From contig JBFMCT010000026.1 in assembly GCA_040754375.1 (NCBI GenBank), positions 1-47,858 of the forward strand: a DNA stretch of 47,858 nt, written 5' to 3'. Both the position numbers and the translations under genes were made by a program. Of this stretch, positions 15,567-22,961 are shown piece by piece. Numbering within the stretch: position 1 is the first letter of the stretch; every line of letters starts with the position of its first letter. Source of the DNA: Actinomycetota bacterium (GTDB lineage: Bacteria; Actinomycetota; Acidimicrobiia; Acidimicrobiales; AC-14). The notes beneath the pieces are model-generated. The model searched no databases. It worked only from the letters and a program-made list of their open reading frames with translations, and was not told the origin of the DNA.

Positions 15567-16628
15567 GTGCTGGCTCCGGGCCCGGGCGGGCCGCCGGGGC
15601 CGGGAGACGACCGGTCCGAGGCGGCGGTGGCCGCCGCGCGGGCGATGGCGGCGGTCGTCCTGCGCCCGGCGGCCGAGGCCACCGACCAGGCCGACGACGT
15701 CCCCCCGTCGCACCTGCGGGCGCTGGCCGAGGCCGGCCTGTACGGCGTGCAGTGCCCCGGGCACGGGGTGAGCGCGGCTGCCGCCCGGGAGGTGTTCGAG
15801 GTGCTGGCTGGGGCGTGCGGGGCCACGTTCTTCCTGTGGGTGCAGCACCACGCTCCGGTGCGCCTGCTGGCGGCCTCGCCCAACGGTGAGCTGGCCGGCC
15901 GGTGGCTCCCCCGCCTGTGCTCAGGCGAGGTGTACGGGGGCGTGGCCTACGCCCACCTACGCAGGCCCGGCCCACCCGCGGTGGTGGCCTCCCCCCGCCC
16001 GGGCGGAGGCTGGTCGCTCACCGGGGAGGCCCCGTGGGCCACCGGGTGGGGGTCGGTCGGGGCCATGGCAGTGGCCGCCCGGGCCGGGGAACGGGTGCTC
16101 TTCGTCATGGTCGAGGCCGGCGAGAGCGCCTACCTGCGACCTTCGGCCCCCCTGCGCCTGCTGGCCATGACCGCGACCCGTACCGTGAGCCTGACCCTGC
16201 GCGAGCTCGAGGTGGGGCCCGAGGACGTCATCTGCGACGTGGCCTTCGAGGACTGGCTGGCTCAGGACCGGGTGATGACGGCCCGCCCCAACCCGGCCGT
16301 CTTCGGGGTGGCGGCGGCCGCCACCGGCCTGCTGGCCGACCGCGACCGAGGCGCGGCCCGCGCCCTCGAACAGGAGCGGCTGGACTGCCGGGGCCAGGCC
16401 GAGGCTGCCGATCCCGCAGACATCGACCGGCTCGTCGGCCTGCGGGCCTGGTCGCTCGACATCGCCCAGCGGGCGGCCCACGCCTTGGTGGTGGCCACCG
16501 GGGGGCGGGCAATGGCCCTCGACCACCCAGCCCAGCGACTGGTACGCGAGGTCACCTTCTACGCCATCGTGGCCCAGACCGGGCCGCTGCGCCGGGCTGT
16601 GCTCGACCGGCTCACCCGGGGGCCCTGA
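15567..16628 (+). CDS. Acyl-CoA dehydrogenase-like flavoprotein
   Basis: This 353-residue protein has an acyl-CoA dehydrogenase layout: an N-terminal helical domain (HLRALAEAGLYGVQCPG), a middle beta domain (GGWSLTGEAPWATGWGSVGA, VMVEAGESAYLRP) and a C-terminal helical domain with VVATGGRAMALDHPAQRLVR. It is slightly shorter than typical members (about 380). I see no confident catalytic base, so substrate and activity are open. The chosen start is the GTG at 15567, 10 bp after the regulator stop. The 3' end overlaps the convergent DUF3866 gene by 17 bp. Confidence 0.8.
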   Translation: MLAPGPGGPPGPGDDRSEAAVAAARAMAAVVLRPAAEATDQADDVPPSHLRALAEAGLYGVQCPGHGVSAAAAREVFEVLAGACGATFFLWVQHHAPVRLLAASPNGELAGRWLPRLCSGEVYGGVAYAHLRRPGPPAVVASPRPGGGWSLTGEAPWATGWGSVGAMAVAARAGERVLFVMVEAGESAYLRPSAPLRLLAMTATRTVSLTLRELEVGPEDVICDVAFEDWLAQDRVMTARPNPAVFGVAAAATGLLADRDRGAARALEQERLDCRGQAEAADPADIDRLVGLRAWSLDIAQRAAHALVVATGGRAMALDHPAQRLVREVTFYAIVAQTGPLRRAVLDRLTRGP

Positions 16629-17610
16629 CCCGGCTGGCCAGCACCCCGGCGGCCGCCGCCCAGCGGAAGAAGTCCGGGTCGTCGGACGGGTGACGGCCCA
16701 TCGATTCCACGTCCAGCTCGACCGGGGGCAGGACAACCGGGACCACGTGGTGGCGCTCGGGCTGGAGGTCCTCGGGCACGGGCTGGCCCGCGGGGTGGGC
16801 CACCCACACGGGCCACTGGCTCAGGGCCAGGACCGTGGCCGTGTGGTGGCTCAGGCCCCGGTGGCGGGGGCGGGGGTCGGCACCCGACCAGCGCACGGCC
16901 ACGATGGGCAGGCCCCCCAGGCGGGTCACGGCGTCGATGGTGCCCAAGGCGTCGAGGCTGCCGAAGCCGAGGGCCGTCCCCGTACCCACCGTCCCCGGCC
17001 CCGGCCCTACCACCACGGCATCGGCCTGCGCCCGACGTGCGGCGACGGCCAGGGCGGTGTGCGCGTTGACCGCCTCGTAGTCACCGCCGAAGGCCTGCCC
17101 GGAGGTGACGGTGGCGGCCAGCACCCCCCGCTGGCGAAGGCCGGCGACCAGGTCGGACAGGGCCAGGGGCAGGGCGGCCGAGTCGGTCATGACGTAGACC
17201 AGCCGCCGTCCGGGGGCGGTGGCCGCGTAGGCGGCCGCCACCACGCCCACCTGGCTATGTAGGTCGCACACGATGACTGGTACCCCGATAGGCCCGCTCA
17301 GGTCGCCGTCGTGCTCCTCAGCCACGCCCACGTCGGTCTGCAGGGACGTGTAGCGCAGCTTCATGACGTGTCCGCCACCGGGGGCGCCCCACGCCTCGCG
17401 CTCGAGGTTCCAGTGCACAACGTGCCATCCTCCGGTACCCAGTCCCAGGTCGACGGCCGTGGTGTTGACCACTACCCGGTCGCCCACAGCCACCGGCCCG
17501 ATCAGCCCGGTGAGCACGTAGGCCCGTCCGCCGCCGTCGAGCCCGACCCGCTGGAGGCCGGGCCGCTCGGAGATGAGTACCGCCACGGTGGCGGTCGCGA
17601 AGCCGGGCAC
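16612..17610 (-). CDS. DUF3866-family protein
   Basis: This 332-residue protein starts with VPGFATATVAVLISERPG and continues with VVVNTTAVDLGLGTGGWHVV, GGGHVMKLRYTSLQTDVGVA and DAVVVGPGPGTVGTGTALGF, which are the conserved blocks of DUF3866, an actinobacterial/firmicute family of unknown function. The GTG at 17608-17610 lies 14 bp after the pafA stop, so it is likely in the pafA operon. No membrane segment or signal peptide is evident. Confidence 0.85.
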   Translation of the reverse strand: MPGFATATVAVLISERPGLQRVGLDGGGRAYVLTGLIGPVAVGDRVVVNTTAVDLGLGTGGWHVVHWNLEREAWGAPGGGHVMKLRYTSLQTDVGVAEEHDGDLSGPIGVPVIVCDLHSQVGVVAAAYAATAPGRRLVYVMTDSAALPLALSDLVAGLRQRGVLAATVTSGQAFGGDYEAVNAHTALAVAARRAQADAVVVGPGPGTVGTGTALGFGSLDALGTIDAVTRLGGLPIVAVRWSGADPRPRHRGLSHHTATVLALSQWPVWVAHPAGQPVPEDLQPERHHVVPVVLPPVELDVESMGRHPSDDPDFFRWAAAAGVLASRVRAPG

Positions 17611-17624
17611 CGTCTGCCAGGGCG

Positions 17625-18983
17625 CTAGAGGCTGGCGATGAGCTTCTCGACCCGCTCGTCGTGGGACTTGAAGGGGTCCTTGCACAGCACGGTGCGCTGG
17701 GCCTGGTCGTTGAGCTTGAGGTGGACCCAGTCGACCGTGTAGTCGCGCTTGCGCTCCTTGGCCTTGCGGATGAACTCCCCCCGCAGCCTGGCCCTGGTCG
17801 TCTGCGGAGGAGTGTTCACGGCCTTGTCGATGGCCGCGTCGGTCACCACCCGTTCGAGCAGGCCGTGCTCCTGCATGCGGTAATAGAGGCCCCGGCGTCG
17901 GTTCACGTCGTGGTACTGGAGGTCGAGAAGGGCGACCTTGGGGCTGCTGAGGGTCAGTCCGTGGCGCTCCCGGTAGGCCTCGACCAGGCGGTGCTTGATG
18001 ACCCAGTCACACTCGCGGTCGAGCGAGAGCGGGTCGACCTCCAGTTTGGTGAGGCAGTGCTCCCACATCTTGAGGGCCTGCTCCTCCAGCGGGGACAGGC
18101 CCCGGGTCTCGGAGTAGCGCTTGGCCCGGGCCAGGTACTCCTGCTGGACCTGGATGGCGGTGAGCTCCCGCCCGTTCTCCAGGCGCACCTTGCGCGTGCA
18201 CGTGATGTCGTGGCTGATCTCGCGGATGGCCCGGATGGGGTTGTCCAGGGTCATGTCCCGCATGACCACCGACGGGTCCTCCAGCATTCGTAGCAGGATC
18301 GACGTGGCCCCCACCTTGAGGAAGGTGGCGTACTCGCTCATGTTGGAGTCACCCACGATCACGTGCAGCCGCCGGTAGCGCTCGGCATCGGCGTGGGGCT
18401 CGTCGCGGGTGTTGATGATGGGCCGGCTGCGGGTGGTGGCCGACGAGACGCCCTCCCAGATGTGCTCGGCCCGCTGGCTGATGCAGAAGGTGGCCCCCCG
18501 GGCGGTATTGAGCACCTTGCCGGCCCCGGCGTACACCTGGCGGGTGACGAAGAACGGGATCAGCACCTCGGCGTAATGGCCGAAGTCGTCGCGCCGGCTG
18601 GTGAGGTAGTTCTCGTGGCAGCCATAGGAGTTGCCGGCCGAGTCGGTGTTGTTCTTGAACAGGTAGACGATCCCCCGGATCCCCTCCTCCCGCAGGCGCT
18701 GCTCGGCGCTCGACAGGAGGCCTTCGAGGATCCTCTCCCCGGCCTTGTCGTGGGCCACCAGGTCCTCGATCGAGTCGCACTCGGGGGTGGCGTACTCGGG
18801 GTGGCTGCCCACGTCGAGGTAGAGGCGGGCACCGTTCTCGAGGAACACGTTGCTGCTGCGGCCCCACGACACGACCCGCCGGAACAGGTAGCGGGCCACC
18901 TCGTCGGGGCTGAGACGGCGCTGGCCGCGGAGGGTGCAGGTGACCCCGTACTCGTTCTCCAGGCCGAAGATGCGCCTCTCCAT
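17625..18983 (-). CDS. pafA: Pup-protein ligase PafA
   Basis: This 452-residue protein begins [20 protein letters not shown] and contains [18 protein letters not shown] (catalytic Asp), [20 protein letters not shown] and [20 protein letters not shown], and ends [15 protein letters not shown]-like with [18 protein letters not shown]. These match mycobacterial PafA almost block for block. It belongs to the glutamine synthetase-like fold and uses ATP to join the C-terminal glutamate of Pup to substrate lysines. The start is ATG 18981-18983; an in-frame extension upstream is the antisense of the small plus-strand gene. It is about 8 kb from prcA, with the transporter module between. Confidence 0.97.
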   Translation of the reverse strand: MERRIFGLENEYGVTCTLRGQRRLSPDEVARYLFRRVVSWGRSSNVFLENGARLYLDVGSHPEYATPECDSIEDLVAHDKAGERILEGLLSSAEQRLREEGIRGIVYLFKNNTDSAGNSYGCHENYLTSRRDDFGHYAEVLIPFFVTRQVYAGAGKVLNTARGATFCISQRAEHIWEGVSSATTRSRPIINTRDEPHADAERYRRLHVIVGDSNMSEYATFLKVGATSILLRMLEDPSVVMRDMTLDNPIRAIREISHDITCTRKVRLENGRELTAIQVQQEYLARAKRYSETRGLSPLEEQALKMWEHCLTKLEVDPLSLDRECDWVIKHRLVEAYRERHGLTLSSPKVALLDLQYHDVNRRRGLYYRMQEHGLLERVVTDAAIDKAVNTPPQTTRARLRGEFIRKAKERKRDYTVDWVHLKLNDQAQRTVLCKDPFKSHDERVEKLIASL

Positions 18984-19023
18984 GGACGTCACGCTACCGT
19001 TGGTCCCGATGGAAGGAGCCCGG

Positions 19024-19329
19024 ATGGTGCGGTTGACGACCGTGGCCCATCCGTTCCACGCCCGCGTCATCGCCGCCCGGGTCGGTTGTGAGGGCATCGT
19101 GACCGAGCTCCGGGGGGCGGTCGAGGGGCCCTACCCCATGGGCGACATCGACGTGTACGTCAACGAGATCGACCTCCCAGTGGCCACCGAGCTCCTGTTG
19201 GCCGACGAGGTCGAGTCGGCCTTCGACGACGGGGACGACGACCCCCCCGAGGGCCCGCCCCACGAACTGTGGATCGTTCTCTGCGCCCTCTTCCTGCTGG
19301 CCGCCCTGCTCTTCTTCCGCCAGTTCTGA
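19024..19329 (+). CDS. DUF2007-like small protein with C-terminal membrane anchor
   Basis: This 101-residue protein, [20 protein letters not shown] then [20 protein letters not shown], resembles the putative signal-transducing DUF2007 fold (an alpha/beta domain that covers residues 1-65). An acidic linker ([10 protein letters not shown]) leads into a hydrophobic anchor, [17 protein letters not shown], near the C terminus. The AAGGAG ribosome site 5 bases before the ATG at 19024 decides the start. It is divergent from pafA (40 bp) and convergent with the ABC permease. Confidence 0.7.
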   Translation: MVRLTTVAHPFHARVIAARVGCEGIVTELRGAVEGPYPMGDIDVYVNEIDLPVATELLLADEVESAFDDGDDDPPEGPPHELWIVLCALFLLAALLFFRQF

Positions 19330-19336
19330 GCTCCCC

Positions 19337-20140
19337 TCAGCGTGGGGGGTGATGGCGGAAGAGGCGGGCCTCCAGGGCCGATACCAGGCCGCTGACGGCC
19401 AAGCTGAACAGCCCGGCCATCAGGATGAGGCCGTAGACCTGGCCGGCCAGGTAGCTGCGCTGGGCCACGGCCATCAGGGCCCCGATGCCGCCCACCCGGG
19501 TCAGGATCTCCACCAGCAGGGTGATCACCAGGGCGACGGGCGCGGCCACCCGCACCCCCACGAAGATCCACGGGGCGAGGGCCGGCAGCAACACCTTGCG
19601 GGCCGTGTCGAGGCGGCTCAGGTGGAGGGACCGGGCCGTGTCGACGAGTACTGGGTCGATGCCCCGGATACCCGCCCGGGTGTTGAGCAGGACCGACCAG
19701 ACGGCTGCGAACGTGACCACGGCTACCTTCATCTGCTGGTCGAAGCCCAACAGCAGGGCGGCAATGGGCACGACGGCCGCGGGCGGGATGGCCCGCAGGA
19801 ACTCGAAGGTCGGCCCCAGCGCCCGGTCGGCGGCCTTCGAGGTCCCGACGGCGACGCCCAGAGCCGTGCCCAGCACGGCGGCCACGGCCAGTCCGGTCCC
19901 GAAGGTCACCAGGGTCTCGCCCGCCGCCGGGACCAGCGCCCCGCTACGCCCCAGGTCCGCGAGCCCCGCCAACCACTGCGACGGCGTGGGGAAATAGGGG
20001 GACGAGGGGTCCCCGGCGACCTGCCACACGGCCAGGGCGGCGGCCAGGGGGACCAACCCCCGCAGTGGCGGGAACCCGCCCCGGCCCCGTCCATCCCTGG
20101 GCGCCGGCCCCGGGCGGGCCACGGTAGCGACGGCGTCCAC
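19337..20140 (-). CDS. ABC transporter permease (SsuC/TauC type), second of two
   Basis: This 267-residue protein has about six membrane segments and the cytoplasmic EAA-type loop ARSLHLSRLDTARKVLLPAL used to dock the ATPase. FLRAIPPAAVVPIAALLLGF is typical of the sulfonate/nitrate/taurine (BPD_transp_1) class. It starts at a GTG whose first base overlaps the TAG of the preceding permease gene (TAGTG), so it is coupled. It is the last gene of the operon. The two different permeases suggest a heterodimer, whereas SsuC and TauC usually act as homodimers. Confidence 0.88.
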   Translation of the reverse strand: MDAVATVARPGPAPRDGRGRGGFPPLRGLVPLAAALAVWQVAGDPSSPYFPTPSQWLAGLADLGRSGALVPAAGETLVTFGTGLAVAAVLGTALGVAVGTSKAADRALGPTFEFLRAIPPAAVVPIAALLLGFDQQMKVAVVTFAAVWSVLLNTRAGIRGIDPVLVDTARSLHLSRLDTARKVLLPALAPWIFVGVRVAAPVALVITLLVEILTRVGGIGALMAVAQRSYLAGQVYGLILMAGLFSLAVSGLVSALEARLFRHHPPR

Positions 20141-20997
20141 TACGCCCGTTCCCGGGGACCGGCCGACAGATGGGGAACGAGGCGGCCGGCAGCGGCCCCC
20201 AGGGCGGCATTGAGGGCGATCCCGGCCAGCCCGATGGTGGTCACGTAAGCGAACATCTGCTCGGGTTGGAGGGCATGCTGGGCGCGGACGAGCGCGTTAC
20301 CCAGTCCCCGGGGGTTGCCGATCATCTCGGCTACCACCGCCAACACCAGGGCCAGGGACATGGCCAGGCGCAGGCCCACGACGATCGACGGCATGGCCGC
20401 GGGCAGGACCACCTTGCGTACCGTCTCCAACCGACCGAGGCGGAGGGACCGGGCCACGTCGCCCAACTCCCGGGGCACGGACCGGACGCCTTCGATGGTG
20501 TTGACCAGCACGGTCCACGCGGCCACGTAGACGACCAGGGTCAGCTCCATCCGCAGCGAGAAGCCGAAGGCCAGCAGGGCCACCGGGACCAGGGTGATGG
20601 GCGGGACGGCCCTGACGACCTCGATGCTGGCCATCGACCAGCGCCACGCGCCCCTCGACAGGCCGAGCCACAGGCCCAGGGCCACCCCGAACACGGCCGC
20701 CACGGTCCAGCCCACCAGGGTCGACCGCAGCGTGTGCAGGGTGTGCCCGGCCAGGTCCCCCGAGGCGGCCAGGGGCCCGACGGCGCGGGCGATGGCCGAC
20801 GGTGCGGGCAGGTACTGGTAGTCGAGCGCCCCGGTACGCACGACCAGTTCCCACCCGCCGGCCAGGGCGGCCATGGTGGCCAGCCCGACGACGTTCACGC
20901 GGGCCCGAACGGCAAACCCGCGCGGGAACCGTGGGCGTTTCGCCCACGGTGCCCGCGCGGGTTTCGTGGGGTTGACCCGTCCCCCCCGGCTAACCAT
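20140..20997 (-). CDS. ABC transporter permease (SsuC/TauC type), first of two
   Basis: This 285-residue protein carries VVRAVPPITLVPVALLAFGF, the EAA-like loop ARSLRLGRLETVRKVVLPAA and about six membrane helices. The first 30 or so codons are Arg/Pro-rich and are encoded by the long hairpin at 20914-20964. Therefore the real start may be the GTG at 20898 (VNVVGLATMAALAGGWELVV), which would give 252 residues, a normal family length. The ATG at 20997 overlaps the ATPase stop by 8 bp, favouring coupling. Both starts are open. Confidence 0.82.
   Translation of the reverse strand: MVSRGGRVNPTKPARAPWAKRPRFPRGFAVRARVNVVGLATMAALAGGWELVVRTGALDYQYLPAPSAIARAVGPLAASGDLAGHTLHTLRSTLVGWTVAAVFGVALGLWLGLSRGAWRWSMASIEVVRAVPPITLVPVALLAFGFSLRMELTLVVYVAAWTVLVNTIEGVRSVPRELGDVARSLRLGRLETVRKVVLPAAMPSIVVGLRLAMSLALVLAVVAEMIGNPRGLGNALVRAQHALQPEQMFAYVTTIGLAGIALNAALGAAAGRLVPHLSAGPRERA
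20914..20964. other. 51-bp near-perfect hairpin at the ATPase/permease junction
   Basis: Two 24-base arms (20914-20937 and 20941-20964) are complementary except at one position and enclose a TTT loop. Each arm runs AAACCCGCGCGGG then CCGTGGGCG or its complement. It lies 26 bp after the ATPase stop in the direction of transcription and within the first codons of the longer permease reading frame. It could be an RNA-stability or attenuation hairpin, or a REP-like inserted palindrome. Confidence 0.75.
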
Positions 20998-21814
20998 CTC
21001 GGCCCACGATGCGGTCGTAGACGAGGCGGCGCAGGCGCAGGAACTCGGGGTGTTCCCTGGTGGTGAGCTGGTGGCGGGGCCGGGGCAGGTCGACGGCGAT
21101 GTCGTCGACGACCCGGCCCGGCGGCCCGCCCAGGACCACCACCCGGTCGCTCAGGTAGACGGCCTCGTCGATCTCGTGGGTGACGAACACGATGGTGGGC
21201 CGGGCCTGGTGGTGGACGGCCAGGAGCTGGTCCTGTAGGGACGCCTTGGTCATGGCGTCCAGCGCCCCGAAGGGCTCGTCCATGAGCAGGACGACCGACC
21301 GCATGGCCAGCGCCCGGGCCAGCTGTACCCGTTGCTGCATGCCGCCCGACAGCCGCCAGGGGTAGTCCTGGGCCCGGTCCTCGAGGCCGACCGTGGCCAG
21401 GGCCTCGCCCACCCGCCGCCTGAGCTCGGCCTTGGCCACCCGGCCCTCGATGCCGAGCGCGACGTTGCGCTCGACGGTGCGCCAGGGGAGCAGCGATGCC
21501 GCGTAGTTCTGGAAGACGAAGACCGCCCCCTCCGGAGGCCCGTCGACCGGGGCCCCCCGCATACGCACGACCGATCCCGGGGTGGGCTGCAACAGGCCGG
21601 CCAGCACCCGGAGCAGGGTCGTCTTGCCGGTCCCGGACCGGCCCATCACAGAGACGAGCTCACCTTCGTGCAGCTGGGTGGTGATCCCTTCGAGGACCTG
21701 CCGAGGGCCGTCGCTGGACTCCAAGTCGACACCCAAGTCAGTGCACTCGCACGCCGGGGGGCGCCGGCCCGCGCCGGGCCCCCCGGTGTCGGCCGCGGTC
21801 AGCAGCGCGTTCAT
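20990..21814 (-). CDS. ABC transporter ATP-binding protein (SsuB/TauB type)
   Basis: This 274-residue protein has Walker A GRSGTGKTT, the Q-loop VFQNYAASLLPWRT, the signature LSGGMQQRVQLARAL, Walker B VVLLMDEPFGALDA and the H-loop VTHEIDEAVYLSDRV. PWRTVERN is typical of the nitrate/sulfonate/taurine importers. The ATG at 21812-21814 overlaps the stop of the binding-protein gene as ATGA. A longer upstream frame is a shadow of that gene. It energises the two permeases downstream. Confidence 0.93.
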   Translation of the reverse strand: MNALLTAADTGGPGAGRRPPACECTDLGVDLESSDGPRQVLEGITTQLHEGELVSVMGRSGTGKTTLLRVLAGLLQPTPGSVVRMRGAPVDGPPEGAVFVFQNYAASLLPWRTVERNVALGIEGRVAKAELRRRVGEALATVGLEDRAQDYPWRLSGGMQQRVQLARALAMRSVVLLMDEPFGALDAMTKASLQDQLLAVHHQARPTIVFVTHEIDEAVYLSDRVVVLGGPPGRVVDDIAVDLPRPRHQLTTREHPEFLRLRRLVYDRIVGRDG

Positions 21815-22866
21815 GAGGCCAGCACGAGCTTGGCCGGGTCGACGGTGCCGCCGAACTGGCCGATGTCCTTGAGCACGGTGACCCACGTGGCCAGGTCGCG
21901 CGCCCTCACTTCGAAGTCGTAGGTGGGCAGGGGCACCGAGGCGGCCACCGGCGCGGGCATGCCGGTGTAGCCCTGGAGGACCTGGCGGGCGTCGGCCGGG
22001 TTCTGCTCGATGAACCGCTGCGCCTCCCGGAGGGAGGCGACGAACCGTCCGATGGCGTCGGTGTTGGCCCGGGCCCATGTCCCCTGGGCGATCCAGAAGT
22101 TGGTGGCCAGCGGGTCGGCGATCTGGGAGAAGGGGTCCCCGATGGACACAAACCCGTCGCGCTTGAGCTGGCTGGCGAACGGCTCCAGGGCCTGAACCGC
22201 GTCCACGCGGCCCGCCTTGAGCTGGTCGGGAAGGTTGGGCGAAGGGACCTCCACGCCCCCGATCGACGACGGGTCGACGCCGGTCTTCTTGGCCCAGAAC
22301 TGGACTCCGGCGTGGATGACGCCGCTGAGGGTGGGGCTCCCGATGGTCTTGCCCCGCAGGCCCGTGACATCGACGATGCCCGAGTCGGCGCTCACGATGA
22401 CCTGGACGAACGGGTTGGCCGCACTGCTCACCGTGTTGCCGGCCACCTGGACCACGTCGATCCCGGCCCCGCCCGCCCGAATGAGGTCGGTGGCCGTACC
22501 CAGGGCGATGTCGAACTGGCGGCCCAAGGTGGCGGGGACCTCGGAGATGTTGGCCGCCTGCTCCAGGGTGACCTCCAGGTTGTTGCGGGCGAAGATGCCC
22601 TGGACGTGGGCCACGTGCAGGGGCAGCACGGTCGTGGCCGGCACATAGGCCACCCGCAGCGCGGTCGGCCCAGCGGCGGTGGTGGGCGTGATGTCGGGGG
22701 CCTGGGCACTGCCGGTGCCTCCCCCGCCGCCGCAGGCCGTCGCCACCATCCCGAGCACGGCCACCGCGGCCATCGCCCGGGCTGGGCGCCCCGCCCGCCG
22801 GCTCCGAGCAGAGCCGCCGGCCGGACGGTGGTTGCCGAGCGTGGGGGACCTTCGGGACAGCATCAT
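21811..22866 (-). CDS. Substrate-binding lipoprotein of an SsuA/NMT1-type ABC importer
   Basis: This 351-residue protein has a twin-basic N terminus, a hydrophobic stretch and a lipobox ending VATAC with Cys45, so it should be a lipoprotein on the outer face of the membrane. The mature part has LRVAYVPATTVLPLHVAHVQ and GIFARNNLEVTLEQ, the hallmark start of the NMT1/SsuA fold, then VTGLRGKTIGSPTLSG. Substrates of this group include sulfonates, nitrate, taurine and thiamine precursors; which one is not visible. An AGGAGG site (complement 22874-22879) lies 7 bases before the ATG. It is the first gene of a four-gene operon. Confidence 0.92.
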   Translation of the reverse strand: MMLSRRSPTLGNHRPAGGSARSRRAGRPARAMAAVAVLGMVATACGGGGGTGSAQAPDITPTTAAGPTALRVAYVPATTVLPLHVAHVQGIFARNNLEVTLEQAANISEVPATLGRQFDIALGTATDLIRAGGAGIDVVQVAGNTVSSAANPFVQVIVSADSGIVDVTGLRGKTIGSPTLSGVIHAGVQFWAKKTGVDPSSIGGVEVPSPNLPDQLKAGRVDAVQALEPFASQLKRDGFVSIGDPFSQIADPLATNFWIAQGTWARANTDAIGRFVASLREAQRFIEQNPADARQVLQGYTGMPAPVAASVPLPTYDFEVRARDLATWVTVLKDIGQFGGTVDPAKLVLAS

Positions 22867-22873
22867 GTTCGTT

Positions 22874-22879
22874 CCTCCT
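22874..22879 (-). promoter_or_regulatory. Ribosome binding site of the binding-protein gene
   Basis: A perfect AGGAGG on the minus strand lies 7 bases before the ATG at 22866. It supports translation from the first of two adjacent ATG codons. Confidence 0.8.
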
Positions 22880-22913
22880 GGAGGGGACCTGTGATGGGCG
22901 TCACCGTCCCCCC

Positions 22914-22946
22914 GGCCGTTGCACGGCCGTTGCGCCCCGGTTGCGC
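22914..22946 (-). promoter_or_regulatory. Three direct 11-bp repeats, likely SARP binding site of the transporter operon
   Basis: Read on the minus strand the segment is GCGCAACCGGG, GCGCAACGGCC, GTGCAACGGCC: three consecutive units of exactly 11 bp with core GYGCAACSG. SARP proteins bind heptamer direct repeats spaced 11 bp (one helical turn) apart near the -35 region. The array ends 47 bp before the start codon of the binding-protein gene, and the regulator gene lies just upstream. The same motif is at 26228-26249. Confidence 0.8.
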
Positions 22947-22961
22947 GGGAAGGACCCTGTT

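Noticed and set aside
14783-15883. Long N-terminal extension of pafB
   Set aside because: It lies opposite the SufR-like and acyl-CoA dehydrogenase genes and lacks coding character; the conserved PafB start is at 14782.
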